In this document: one piece after another, positions 24,716 to 32,476 of the stretch
How positions within the stretch are numbered: the first letter of the stretch is position 1
Layout: each line of letters begins with the position of its first letter
Origin: Pontibacillus halophilus JSM 076056 = DSM 19796
GTDB lineage: Bacteria; Bacillota; Bacilli; Bacillales; BH030062
Reading direction: 5' to 3'
DNA length: 64,000 nt
Assembly: GCF_000425205.1 (NCBI RefSeq)
Contig: NZ_KE384328.1
Location: 1 to 64,000, forward strand
Translations under genes and position numbers: made by a program
The notes under the pieces: generated by a model
Told to the model about the DNA's origin: nothing
What the model saw: only the letters and a program-made list of their open reading frames with translations
Databases searched by the model: none

Positions 24716-25048
24716 ATGTATGGAGAACGAATTCGGGAAATCCGTCATCGAAAGCGGATGTCTCTATCAGAGCTAGCTGCTTTATCAGGCATATCCAAAT
24801 CGTACTTAAGTCAAATCGAGCGTGAGAAACAGCAAAATCCGAGTATTCAGCTCCTATCCAAAATCGCAAAAGCATTAAACGTAAGCATCCATGATATTAT
24901 TCAATTGGAGAAAGAGACCGAAGACCAGCGAGCGGTCACTTCATTAAAGCACCAGCTAACGTTCCAGGCGGGCAAGGAGAAGGATTGGGAGATTATCAAG
25001 CAGCTCGAAGAAGTCATTGATCTGTTAAAAGAGAGGAACAGGATGTAA
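24716..25048 (+). CDS. SinR-like HTH (XRE) regulator
   Basis: This 110-residue protein has an N-terminal XRE helix-turn-helix (about residues 5-60: MSLSELAALSGISKSYLSQI) with the SinR/SlrR-type continuation REKQQNPSIQLLSKIAKALNVS. The C-terminal 45 residues are charged and helical but lack the SinI-binding motif seen in the second SinR copy, so it should not be titrated by SinI in the same way. It may act as an SlrR-like partner or an independent regulator. The start ATG 24716 follows GGGGAG; the TTG at 24710 is too close. A SinR-type operator lies on its promoter, and sinI-sinR follow on the same strand. Confidence 0.8.
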   Translation: MYGERIREIRHRKRMSLSELAALSGISKSYLSQIEREKQQNPSIQLLSKIAKALNVSIHDIIQLEKETEDQRAVTSLKHQLTFQAGKEKDWEIIKQLEEVIDLLKERNRM

Positions 25049-25069
25049 CGAATACAAGGTTCTTAGCTA

Positions 25070-25145
25070 TTCGACTATGATTGCCATAACTCGTACTGTT
25101 TTTAAACATCTTCTAACAGAATAATCGCTTTCGTTCGTGTATAGT
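25070..25145 (+). promoter_or_regulatory. Putative sinI promoter region with 0A-box-like motif
   Basis: TATAGT (25140-25145) lies 15 bp before the riboswitch with no good -35. TTCGACT at 25070-25076 differs by one base from a Spo0A box. In B. subtilis sinI is Spo0A-activated from a promoter lacking a good -35, so the pattern fits, but weakly. Confidence 0.35.
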
Positions 25146-25160
25146 GAACCTATATCATCC

Positions 25161-25244
25161 TTCAGCTAAAGGCAAATTGGTCGAAAGGCTAAGACGCAAA
25201 GCTCCAGGTCTACGGGGATACCTATGATGGCTGAGCTACCTGAA
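25161..25244 (+). promoter_or_regulatory. Cyclic-di-GMP-I (GEMM-I) riboswitch before sinI
   Basis: All parts of the GEMM-I aptamer are seen. The closing helix P1 is TTCAGCTA with TACCTGAA. The conserved GGCAAA lies at 25171-25176. P2 is TTGGTC/GGCTAA capped by the GNRA loop GAAA, followed by GACGCAAAGC. P3 is closed by GCTC/GAGC with inner AGGT/ACCT and a tetraloop-receptor-like CTATGATGG. Aligned on GGCAAA, the ligand-specifying base equals G20 of the Vibrio Vc2 aptamer, which favours cyclic-di-GMP over cGAMP. No terminator hairpin follows. The sinI ribosome site starts about 6 nt after P1, which points to translational control; the sign of the response cannot be read. Confidence 0.88.
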
Positions 25245-25262
25245 TAGCAGGGGGGAATACGG

Positions 25263-25394
25263 TTGGATAAGGAGAATGAGAAGCAGTGGGTCTTGTTGCT
25301 TAAAGAAGCGAAGCAACTAGGTTTGACCGTAGATGAGGTTAAAGATTTCCTGAATGAAAAGAAGAATCATGTCGTAAAATGTAAAATTGGGTAG
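25263..25394 (+). CDS. sinI: SinI-like antirepressor
   Basis: This short gene encodes 43 residues. The TTG start at 25263 has AGGGGGG about 7 bases upstream. The core EKQWVLLLKEAKQLGLTVDE plus VKDFL matches the SinI helical hook. It also mimics the C-terminal motif of the SinR encoded next door (W-x-x-L-V-x-x-A-M-x-S-G-V-S...FLEF). SinI binds SinR through this region and releases repression of matrix genes. Position just before sinR, size and motif make the call firm. It follows directly on the cyclic-di-GMP riboswitch, which has not to my knowledge been described as controlling sinI. Confidence 0.85.
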   Translation: MDKENEKQWVLLLKEAKQLGLTVDEVKDFLNEKKNHVVKCKIG

Positions 25395-25433
25395 GTCAAT
25401 TCCTTTTGAAGTATGTTCCTGGTAAACGGGTTG

Positions 25434-25442
25434 TGATATACT
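25434..25442 (+). promoter_or_regulatory. Separate sinR promoter (extended -10)
   Basis: TGATATACT between sinI and sinR is a good extended -10 element. It would give SinR a basal supply independent of the riboswitch, as the third promoter does in B. subtilis. Confidence 0.5.
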
Positions 25443-25466
25443 TCTTTACAGAAAGAAGGTGATACC

Positions 25467-25793
25467 GTGATCGGGGAACGTATTAAAACGCTTCGCTTAG
25501 GTCAAGATTTAACATTATCTCAACTTGCAGAACGAGCGAATGTTGCGAAATCCTACTTAAGCTCAATTGAAAGAAATGTTCAACAAAACCCTTCCATTCA
25601 ATTTTTGGAGAAAGTATCACGGGTATTGGATGTGTCCGTAGACCGTTTGTTGCATGGAGAAGACGAGGATACTCTTGACTCGGAGTGGATGCAACTTGTT
25701 CACGAAGCAATGGAGTCCGGCGTAAGCAAAGAGCAGTTCAAAGAATTTCTGGAATTCAATAAATGGCGACTCAATCAAGATAAAGATACATAA
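25467..25793 (+). CDS. sinR: Biofilm/sporulation master repressor SinR
   Basis: SinR represses extracellular-matrix operons and is antagonised by SinI. The 108-residue protein follows B. subtilis SinR throughout. The N-terminal HTH has LTLSQLAERANVAKSYLSSI, then ERNVQQNPSIQFLEKVSRVL and the linker. The C-terminal SinI-interacting helices carry DSEWMQLVHEAMESGVSKEQ followed by FKEFLEFNKWR. The start is GTG 25467 after AAGAAGGTGAT. A bidirectional terminator follows. This locus (after moaB) is not where sinIR sits in B. subtilis. Confidence 0.93.
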   Translation: MIGERIKTLRLGQDLTLSQLAERANVAKSYLSSIERNVQQNPSIQFLEKVSRVLDVSVDRLLHGEDEDTLDSEWMQLVHEAMESGVSKEQFKEFLEFNKWRLNQDKDT

Positions 25794-25829
25794 AAAACCA
25801 AGCACTCCTTATAGGATGCTTGGTTTTTT
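25792..25829. terminator. Bidirectional terminator between sinR and the stress-protein gene
   Basis: A 13-bp stem, AAAAAACCAAGCA and its complement, separates the convergent genes. Confidence 0.9.
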
Positions 25830-25837
25830 ATGTGGGT

Positions 25838-26287
25838 TTAGGATTCATCTTGCTGTTTACGTACGACGAGTACATCGCACGTTGCATACCGCGTAATATG
25901 TTCAGAGACGCTTCCAATAAAGAATCGTTCCAGTGCATTTAAACCAGTCGCTCCACAAATAATTAAGTCTGCGTGGAATTTCGGTGCCACTTCTTTCGCA
26001 ATCTTCAACTTAGGGGAACCGTACGTAATCGATGTAGACACCTCATTAAGACCAGAGGACGTAGCCTGCTTCTCATAATCTTCAAGTAAATCGGACGCAT
26101 ACGAGTCGGCTCGCTCTGCAACAACACGGTCATAGGCTTCTACCGTCGCAAAGGAACGGGTATCCACTACATGGGCAATTAACAGAGCAGCTTCATTTCG
26201 TTTCGCTATTTCCACGGCTTTCTGAAACGCATGTGCTGACGTCTTAGAACCATCAACTGCACAAACAATACGATTATATTCAAACAT
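25838..26287 (-). CDS. Universal stress protein (UspA family, ATP-binding type)
   Basis: The 149-residue single-domain Usp has the N-terminal strand and Asp of the ATP site (RIVCAVDGSKTS) and the C-terminal nucleotide-binding signature G-x2-G-x9-G-S (GATGLNALERFFIGSVS). It is therefore the ATP-binding kind. The start is ATG 26287 after AAAGGGGGAATC; 20 extra in-frame codons upstream are unlikely. The family helps survival under starvation and stress, but the specific role is unknown. Confidence 0.9.
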   Translation of the reverse strand: MFEYNRIVCAVDGSKTSAHAFQKAVEIAKRNEAALLIAHVVDTRSFATVEAYDRVVAERADSYASDLLEDYEKQATSSGLNEVSTSITYGSPKLKIAKEVAPKFHADLIICGATGLNALERFFIGSVSEHITRYATCDVLVVRKQQDES

Positions 26288-26405
26288 ATAGATTCCCCCT
26301 TTTCTATTCTCTATCTTTATTATAAGTCGTAAAATTCTGAAAAACAAAAGAATTTTTCACACTCATTTTCTTTTTATTCCATGAGAGAACATAGCGGAGG
26401 TTAGA

Positions 26406-26412
26406 CATACTA
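26406..26412 (+). promoter_or_regulatory. Possible sigma-G -10 element before small ORF
   Basis: CATACTA matches the sigma-G -10 (CATnnTA). A poor -35-like TGAGAG lies 18 bp upstream (26382-26387). Weak on its own. Confidence 0.3.
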
Positions 26413-26432
26413 CAACAAGGGAGGTGTTGATG

Positions 26433-26567
26433 ATGAATGAGAAGGAAAAGCGTGATGAACAACTTTATTATGATGACCAAGGTGATCAAATTACAGCTCA
26501 GCAATTAAATGACAGCTATGCAAGTGGTTCTATCGATGATACGGTTACTCAACATAAAGCGAAGTAA
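26433..26567 (+). CDS. Small acidic protein, function unknown
   Basis: This gene encodes 44 residues (45 if the first of two tandem ATG codons, 26430, is used). The ribosome site GGGAGGTG is excellent and a terminator follows 3 bp after the stop, so it is likely real. The protein is hydrophilic (EKRDEQLYYDDQGDQI, then QQLNDSYASGSIDDTV) with no cysteine or membrane segment. The SYASGSID portion faintly recalls DUF4025/YozQ-type small Bacillus proteins. A sigma-G-like -10 upstream hints at forespore expression. Both are suggestions only. Confidence 0.65.
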   Translation: MNEKEKRDEQLYYDDQGDQITAQQLNDSYASGSIDDTVTQHKAK

Positions 26568-26570
26568 TAC

Positions 26571-26607
26571 GAAAACCCCGCCTTCCTTAATCGAAGACGG
26601 GGTTTTT
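26571..26607. terminator. Terminator between the small ORF and the permease gene
   Basis: Stem GAAAACCCCG...CTT / AAG...CGGGGTTTTTC serves the convergent pair. Confidence 0.85.
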
Positions 26608-26621
26608 CATTAGGACTCAAT

Positions 26622-27947
26622 TTAGTTTGAAGAGAGTTTGGTAGCGATGTAATAGCTCATGGCAGTTACGATAAATGCAATAAATCCAGATGATTGTTCG
26701 TAAGGCAACGAAAAATAAACGAGCGTACCTATTCCGATAGTGACAAAAGGACTAAGAAATAGCGTGTCTCCTTCCGTCATGACGTGAAAATCTCCTTCAG
26801 ATAAAGATGCTCGTTTAACGACAAGAAAGTCAACCACGATAACTGCAGACAAAGGGACAATGAGCCCGCCTAGCAAACGAATATAATATTCTGCCTGTGT
26901 CACGATTGTAGGAAAGGAGCTCAATACAACTCCTAAACTTCCAAAGATCAGTGCACTCTTAACGCGAGAAAGAGAAGAGAACGTGTTCAGCAGGCTGTAA
27001 CCACCTGTGTAGGCATTATTGATATTGATGGATAACATAGATAACAGAGCGGTTAACGTGATGAGCCCGATGAGCCACAGGAATGCGGCCTGTTCACTCG
27101 TTGCTACGTATGGATTAACATCATTAAATAATGTTGCTGCCCCGCTCCCTAGTACGGCGGTCATAAGGAAACCGAGTGCGTTCCCAACAAACAGCCCATA
27201 CGCTCCTTGCTTAGGGGTAACGGCATACCTTGTTACGTCTGCTGAAGCGCTGACACCTGATACATACTGAACAAAGGCAAGACTGGCATAGAAGAGCCCC
27301 ACCTTTATATGTTCTCTTTGGAGCATTGGGTTAGACGTTAGAAGTGAAGTTGCTGGTTCTTCTGTAGTAAAGTATAAAGAGAGCATAACTAATTCACCTA
27401 GTAACAACACGGGCAAGAAGTACGTAGTAGCCTGCTTAAACGCTTGAAATCCAATTGTGGCTAGTGTGACCATTAGGATGGCCAGTGGGACTGAAAGGAA
27501 GAGAAAGGGGATTTCGTTCCCTGTCGTGCGTGAAAGAAACTGCTGAAGCACATAGGTTCCACCGATGGTTTGGACACTGAACCAATACAAAGAAGTTATG
27601 CTTCGAATTGGAGAAGACACCAAGCGTGCTCCTTTCCCACCTAGAATGGAACGGATTGCATATTGAGCTGGAATCCCATATTTAGATCCTGGCAAGGTTA
27701 ACAACGATACAAAAAGAAACGCGAGCAAAGCTCCGATTGAAGTATAGAAGACAGCTGTCAAGAACGGTAAACCACCGTTCATAACGGCGAGAGCAGGAAT
27801 TAAGAAGTTCCCGGTATTTGCAGACATCGTAAATTGTATAAAGGCATAGCGGTACCATGAAGTGGTCCGTTCTTCAATGGGAACGGATTCAAGACCGTAG
27901 CGTTCAATCCTGATTGATTTATGTTGTTCTGAATGACCCATATTCAT
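26622..27947 (-). CDS. NCS1-family cytosine/purine-type permease
   Basis: The 441-residue protein is an integral membrane transporter with about 12 helices of the NCS1 (nucleobase:cation symporter-1) family. The N-terminal ERTTSWYRYAFIQFTMSAN is typical of helix 1, and PGSKYGIPAQYAIRSILGGK follows helix 2. NCS1 members carry cytosine, purines, thiamine precursors, allantoin or hydantoins; the substrate here cannot be assigned. No catabolic genes lie next to it. The start ATG follows GTAGGAGG. It diverges from the SDR gene. Confidence 0.85.
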   Translation of the reverse strand: MNMGHSEQHKSIRIERYGLESVPIEERTTSWYRYAFIQFTMSANTGNFLIPALAVMNGGLPFLTAVFYTSIGALLAFLFVSLLTLPGSKYGIPAQYAIRSILGGKGARLVSSPIRSITSLYWFSVQTIGGTYVLQQFLSRTTGNEIPFLFLSVPLAILMVTLATIGFQAFKQATTYFLPVLLLGELVMLSLYFTTEEPATSLLTSNPMLQREHIKVGLFYASLAFVQYVSGVSASADVTRYAVTPKQGAYGLFVGNALGFLMTAVLGSGAATLFNDVNPYVATSEQAAFLWLIGLITLTALLSMLSININNAYTGGYSLLNTFSSLSRVKSALIFGSLGVVLSSFPTIVTQAEYYIRLLGGLIVPLSAVIVVDFLVVKRASLSEGDFHVMTEGDTLFLSPFVTIGIGTLVYFSLPYEQSSGFIAFIVTAMSYYIATKLSSN

Positions 27948-28017
27948 AATTTTTCCTCCTACCGCATTTTATTCTAGCGGAGGGGGGGTGTAGTTGTAAA
28001 TGAGAGAAGGAGGCTAT

Positions 28018-28782
28018 ATGATGCGACATGCTATTATTACTGCAGGCTCAAAAGGATTAGGTCGTAAAGTTGCTGAACAATTATTAGAGAAAGGATATTC
28101 CGTTACCGTTACTTATCGCTCTGACGAAGCGAAAGCGCTCCAATTGGTTGAGACCTATCCCCACTTGAAAGATTCAATCCAACTCCTTCAGGTAGATGTG
28201 ACGAAACAAGCTGATCTTGAACATATGGTAGACGCAGCGTACAAACGATTTGGCCGTGTGGACATTATGATAAATAATGCTGGGCCGTATATATTCGAGA
28301 GGAAGAAATTAATGGATTATACTGACGAGGAATGGAATCGGATGATTCGTGGCAACTTAGATGCCGTGTTTTACACACTGAAGAAGGTTGTCCCGATTAT
28401 GAGAGACCAGCAATTTGGCCGAATCGTTAATTATGGATTCCAAGGTGCGGATTCTGGTGTCGGATGGATTTACCGCTCTGCCTTCGCGGCTGCCAAATCA
28501 GGGTTAGCTTCCTTAACGAAGACGATTGCTTACGAAGAAGCTGAATACGGAATTACATCTAATATGGTCTGTCCGGGGAAAATCGTAGGGGAGATGAAAG
28601 AAGCCTCCATTGATTCGTCGCGTCCCCATTATGATTCTGAGACTCCAATTGGAAGAGCTGGAACGGGTGAAGACATTGCTAGAAGTATTCTATTCTTTAT
28701 TGGGGATGAAGCCGATATGGTAACAGGTACGGTGCTCCAAGTGGATGGAGGAAAGGAAATTATTCACAAATATCGACAATAA
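28018..28782 (+). CDS. SDR-family protein with altered active site
   Basis: The Rossmann fold of a short-chain dehydrogenase is clear: TAGSKGLG (NAD(P)-binding, residues 9-16), NNAGPY near 90 and a C-terminal VTGTVLQVDGG. At the catalytic place the expected YxxxK reads FAAAK (in YRSAFAAAKSGL), so the tyrosine is phenylalanine, and no serine stands at the usual -13 position. It may bind cofactor without ordinary dehydrogenase activity, or use another residue. The start is one of two tandem ATG (28018/28021) after GAAGGAGGC. The gene stands alone between the permease and ald. Confidence 0.82.
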   Translation: MMRHAIITAGSKGLGRKVAEQLLEKGYSVTVTYRSDEAKALQLVETYPHLKDSIQLLQVDVTKQADLEHMVDAAYKRFGRVDIMINNAGPYIFERKKLMDYTDEEWNRMIRGNLDAVFYTLKKVVPIMRDQQFGRIVNYGFQGADSGVGWIYRSAFAAAKSGLASLTKTIAYEEAEYGITSNMVCPGKIVGEMKEASIDSSRPHYDSETPIGRAGTGEDIARSILFFIGDEADMVTGTVLQVDGGKEIIHKYRQ

Positions 28783-28787
28783 GGAGC

Positions 28788-28816
28788 TAGTCACTTTTCG
28801 CATGATTTGATATAAT
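28788..28816 (+). promoter_or_regulatory. Promoter upstream of ald
   Basis: TAGTCA, a 17-bp spacer and a perfect extended -10 TGATATAAT (28808-28816). It leaves a leader of about 125 nt before ald; no known riboswitch is recognised there. Confidence 0.6.
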
Positions 28817-28948
28817 TGAAAAGGTTTACATTTGTCGTTTTTATAAATATATTGACAATTCATTCAACTTTCTTGAGGATTAGAGGGGAATGGATTGCAT
28901 CAATCATGCGTTAGCTGGTTGTTATACATTGTTGGGAGGTATCAGAAC

Positions 28949-30067
28949 ATGCGGATCGGTATACCGAAAGAAATTAAGAATAATGAGAATCGAGTGGCCA
29001 TCACTCCGGCAGGGGTAATGACGCTCTTACATGCGGGGCATGAAGTAGTTGTGGAACAAGATGCAGGTATAGGTTCTGGTTTCACTAACGAAGAGTATCA
29101 GGAAGCGGGAGCGCAGGTCGTGGCGACTGCCAGAGAAGCTTGGGGACAGGAAATGGTCATGAAAGTAAAAGAACCTCTTAAAGAAGAGTACGATTATTTC
29201 TATGAAGGCTTAATCTTATTTACATACCTTCACTTGGCAGCGGAACCTGAATTAACGAAGGCGTTAATCGAGCGCAAAGTCATTGGCATCGCATATGAAA
29301 CCGTACAGTCATCGAATGGGTCTTTACCTTTATTAACACCTATGAGCGAAGTGGCTGGCCGAATGTCTGCACAAATAGGCGCCCAATTTCTAGAGAAATC
29401 ACGCGGAGGTATGGGAATCTTGCTTGGTGGAATTCCTGGAGTTCGTCGAGGTAAGGTGACTGTCATTGGGGGTGGCGTAGTAGGTACAAACGCAGCGAAG
29501 ATTGCTTCGGGACTTGGTGCCGATGTGACCATTGTCGATTTAAATCCAGAACGTCTACGTCAACTTGATGATATCTTCGGTTCTTCCATTAACACACTCA
29601 TGTCTAATCCTTTGAATATCCAAGAGGCCATTCAAGAATCGGACTTAGTCATAGGTGCCGTGCTCATACCAGGAGCGAAAGCACCGAAGCTTGTGACTGA
29701 AGAAATGGTTTCCAATATGATGGAAGGTTCTGTGATTGTAGACGTTGCCATTGACCAAGGTGGAATCTTTGAAACAACAGACCGAATCACGACTCATGAC
29801 AATCCAACTTACGAGAAGCATGGCGTACTTCATTATGCTGTAGCCAACATGCCGGGAGCAGTACCTCGAACATCTACAATTGGATTAACCAATGTTACGG
29901 TCCCATACGCATTGCAGCTAGCCAATAAAGGCTATCAACAAGCCGCGAAGGATAACGAACCGCTATGTAAAGGAATCAATACGATTAACGGTTATGTTAC
30001 GTATAAGGCTGTTGCTGAATCTCATCAACTAGATTATGCGGACATTCATGATTTACTTTCCCAATAA
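28949..30067 (+). CDS. ald: Alanine dehydrogenase
   Basis: Ald interconverts L-alanine and pyruvate plus ammonia with NAD; in Bacillus it supports alanine use and sporulation. The 372-residue protein starts [20 protein letters not shown] and carries [12 protein letters not shown], the Rossmann motif [13 protein letters not shown] near residue 175 and the C-terminal [20 protein letters not shown]. The start is ATG 28949 after GGGAGGT. An in-frame TTG 18 codons upstream is unlikely. A strong terminator follows. Confidence 0.96.
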   Translation: MRIGIPKEIKNNENRVAITPAGVMTLLHAGHEVVVEQDAGIGSGFTNEEYQEAGAQVVATAREAWGQEMVMKVKEPLKEEYDYFYEGLILFTYLHLAAEPELTKALIERKVIGIAYETVQSSNGSLPLLTPMSEVAGRMSAQIGAQFLEKSRGGMGILLGGIPGVRRGKVTVIGGGVVGTNAAKIASGLGADVTIVDLNPERLRQLDDIFGSSINTLMSNPLNIQEAIQESDLVIGAVLIPGAKAPKLVTEEMVSNMMEGSVIVDVAIDQGGIFETTDRITTHDNPTYEKHGVLHYAVANMPGAVPRTSTIGLTNVTVPYALQLANKGYQQAAKDNEPLCKGINTINGYVTYKAVAESHQLDYADIHDLLSQ

Positions 30068-30137
30068 AGAGTATGACAAGCTGTTAGAGCATTAGGAGGA
30101 TTTATAAAGTGAAATCCTAATCGAATAAAGCTTTAAT

Positions 30138-30182
30138 AAAGAACTGTGTAGGCCTTATGTTTCCTACGCAGTTCTTTTTTTG
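30138..30182 (+). terminator. ald terminator
   Basis: Stem AAAGAACTGTGTAGG / CCTACGCAGTTCTTT (one mismatch) followed by T. Confidence 0.85.
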
Positions 30183-30211
30183 TAGCCGCGCATGTAAGAA
30201 AGTAATCTCAA

Positions 30212-30240
30212 TGAAACGTTCCACATACTTCCATCGTATA
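30212..30240 (+). promoter_or_regulatory. Sigma-W-type promoter of pspA
   Basis: TGAAAC (30212-30217) and CGTATA (30235-30240), 17 bp apart, are a near-perfect sigma-W promoter. B. subtilis pspA is also a sigma-W gene induced by envelope stress. Confidence 0.8.
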
Positions 30241-30308
30241 TGTGGGTAATAGGGTTAAACAGTGGGAGAATACGGGTAGATGGTTACTAAACAAAGGAGG
30301 AAAAGGGT

Positions 30309-30980
30309 ATGTTTACATTTTTCAAACGTTTGAGGACACTTGTGGGATCAGAATTAAATGCGCTACTCGATCGTGCGGAAGACCCAGTTAAGATGCTTGA
30401 TCAGTTTATGAGAGAAATGGAAACAGAAATAAAAGAAGTAGAATCTGCTGTAGCTGTCCAAATGGCCAATGAGAAGATGATGAAGAGGAAGTATGAAGAT
30501 GAGAAGTCGTTCGTAGAGAAACGAGACGAACAAGCGATGAAAGCATTAGAAGCAGGAGACGAAGATCTCGCACGTCGGACGATTGCAGACAAGCACAATC
30601 ATGAAGAGCAAATGAATCAACTGAACAACTCTTATGAACAGGCATCTATGGATGTAAGAGAGCTGAAGGATAAATTAGAACATATGAAAAATGAGTATCA
30701 AGAAATGAAAGTAAAGAAAGATTCATTACAAGCCCGTGCACAAGCCGCCCAAACGAAAACAAAAGTAAACCGTGCTCTAAATACCTTTGGTAGTGAGCAC
30801 TCTAAGCATGGATTTGAGCGGATGGAGAAGAAGGTGCTTCAATATGAAGCAGAGGCTGAAACGACAGAAGAGATGAAGCATACGAATCACTCACTAGACG
30901 ATGAATTACATGCATTAGAGGATAACCGTGTAGACGCTGAGCTTGCCAGGATGAAAGAGCGTGCCAATAAGCACGGTTAA
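30309..30980 (+). CDS. pspA: Phage-shock protein A / IM30 family
   Basis: PspA is a peripheral membrane coiled-coil protein (ESCRT-III-like fold) that oligomerises on damaged membranes. The amphipathic N-terminal helix (MFTFFKRLRTLVGSELNALL) and the conserved DRAEDPVKMLDQFMREM precede about 150 residues of coiled coil. The 223 residues are typical. The ATG follows GGAGGAAAAGGGT. The sigma-W-like promoter upstream supports envelope-stress induction. Immediately downstream is ytkL, apparently separate. Confidence 0.93.
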   Translation: MFTFFKRLRTLVGSELNALLDRAEDPVKMLDQFMREMETEIKEVESAVAVQMANEKMMKRKYEDEKSFVEKRDEQAMKALEAGDEDLARRTIADKHNHEEQMNQLNNSYEQASMDVRELKDKLEHMKNEYQEMKVKKDSLQARAQAAQTKTKVNRALNTFGSEHSKHGFERMEKKVLQYEAEAETTEEMKHTNHSLDDELHALEDNRVDAELARMKERANKHG

Positions 30981-31067
30981 CCGTTAAAGTTAAAAAAAGA
31001 GGGCGTAGTACCTGCATATTCCGGGTAACGCCATAAGGAAAGAATCTAGTCAGGGGAGTGGATAAGT

Positions 31068-31751
31068 GTGAATGTATCGTTCCATGGACACGCAGTCGTA
31101 AAGGTAGAAGCAAATGGGAAAACAATTTTATTCGATCCATTCATCAATGGAAATGAAGGTACAGACCTTGATGCGAGTTCTGTGCAAGCAGATGTCATCT
31201 TACTAACTCATGGACATGGAGATCACGTCGGAGACACGGTTGAGATTGCCAAACGAAATGATGCACTCGTTGTAGCTACAGCAGAGCTCGCAACGTATTT
31301 AAGCTTCAAAGGCGTGAACGTTCATCCGATGCATATTGGCGGTGCACACGAATTTGACTTTGGTACCGTTAAATTTACACAGGCCTTTCATGGCTCTAGC
31401 TTCACAGAAGAAGAGAATCAATCGATTGTCTATACTGGGATGCCTGGAGGAATTCTGTTAACGATTGACGGGAAAACAGTCTATCATATGGGTGACACAG
31501 GGTTGTTCTCTGATATGAAGCTAATTGGTGAACGAAATGACATTGATTTAGCATTTGTTCCGATTGGGGATAACTTTACGATGGGGCCTGAAGACGCTAC
31601 AATTGCCGCACAATGGATTCAGGCAAAGCAGGTGGTCCCAGTACATTACAATACGTGGCCACTAATCGCTCAAGATGGTAATGCATTTGCGAAGGGATTA
31701 CCAGATGGCATTGGGAAAGCGCTAGCAATAGGAGAATCTATCGAATTATAG
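31068..31751 (+). CDS. ytkL: Metallo-beta-lactamase-fold hydrolase YtkL (UPF0173)
   Basis: The 227-residue protein is a metallo-beta-lactamase-fold hydrolase of the UPF0173 group. Metal ligands are in [12 protein letters not shown] near residue 50, [11 protein letters not shown] near 110, YHMGDTGLF near 142 and PVHYNTWP near 195. The natural substrate is unknown. The start is GTG 31068, preceded by AGGGGAG. A terminator follows the stop and the next gene has its own ribosome site inside the terminator tail. Confidence 0.92.
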   Translation: MNVSFHGHAVVKVEANGKTILFDPFINGNEGTDLDASSVQADVILLTHGHGDHVGDTVEIAKRNDALVVATAELATYLSFKGVNVHPMHIGGAHEFDFGTVKFTQAFHGSSFTEEENQSIVYTGMPGGILLTIDGKTVYHMGDTGLFSDMKLIGERNDIDLAFVPIGDNFTMGPEDATIAAQWIQAKQVVPVHYNTWPLIAQDGNAFAKGLPDGIGKALAIGESIEL

Positions 31752-31757
31752 AAGTGT

Positions 31758-31787
31758 GGATGTGCCCTCGGGTACATCCTTTTTTCG
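31758..31787 (+). terminator. ytkL terminator
   Basis: Stem GGATGTGCCC / GGGTACATCC (one mismatch) followed by six T. Confidence 0.8.
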
Positions 31788-31803
31788 GGGAGGAGAACAA
31801 ATT

Positions 31804-32415
31804 ATGATTGCTTATTTTACTAGACATGGACAAACAAAATGGAATACTGAACATCGTATGCAAGGCAGACAAAACTCTCCATTAACGTCGCTTGGGAAGG
31901 AACAAGCCCATTGGCTTGGTCACCGATTGAAGCATACAAGGATTGACCATATCGTTGCGAGCCCTTCTGAGAGAACGAAAGAAACGGCTGGTATTGTGAA
32001 TGAATATTTAAATGTACCCCTCTCCACTGATGAACGCATTATGGAGATTGCGATGGGGGAATGGGAAGGGAAAACAAAAGCAGAGATTGAGAAGGAATAT
32101 CCTGAGTCCGCTCATCATTTCTGGAATGAACCCCATTTGTTTCAATCTCACGGGGGAGAAAGTTTCCATGACGTACATGCGCGTGTAACAGATGTGATTA
32201 ACGATGTTTCAGAACGATATCAAGGTGAGCATGTTCTGTTTGTCACACATGGCACAATGCTTAAGGTTCTTCAGGTTATGTTGGAGGAGAAAGACATTGA
32301 GCAGTTGTGGGAGGGCGCTTATATGCAGCCTACGAGTCTGTCTAAAGTGTCGTTCGAAGAAGAACATCCTTCGATCTTCTTTATGGGAGATACCTCGCAT
32401 TATCGGGTAGACTAG
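31804..32415 (+). CDS. Histidine phosphatase family (phosphoglycerate-mutase-like)
   Basis: The 203-residue protein has the phosphohistidine motif TRHGQTKWN at residues 6-14, the acidic MEIAMGEWEGK near 80 and the second catalytic histidine in FVTHGTMLKVL near 148. These define the dPGM-like histidine phosphatase superfamily. Members act on sugar phosphates, phosphoserine, cobalamin precursors or nucleotides; the substrate here is not clear. The start is ATG 31804 after GGGGAGGAG. Confidence 0.88.
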   Translation: MIAYFTRHGQTKWNTEHRMQGRQNSPLTSLGKEQAHWLGHRLKHTRIDHIVASPSERTKETAGIVNEYLNVPLSTDERIMEIAMGEWEGKTKAEIEKEYPESAHHFWNEPHLFQSHGGESFHDVHARVTDVINDVSERYQGEHVLFVTHGTMLKVLQVMLEEKDIEQLWEGAYMQPTSLSKVSFEEEHPSIFFMGDTSHYRVD

Positions 32416-32476
32416 TCATTTTCCCCTTCCTTCAAGCATAAAGTAGGACAAGATTGGTTGAAGGAGGAGACAGGGG

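Noticed and set aside
28852-28857. TTGACA before ald as the main promoter -35
   Set aside because: No acceptable -10 lies 16-18 bp downstream; the extended -10 at 28808 is better.
30990-31040. GGCGT/ACGCC inverted repeat after pspA as a terminator
   Set aside because: Short stem with a large loop and no T-tract; I cannot support a terminator call.
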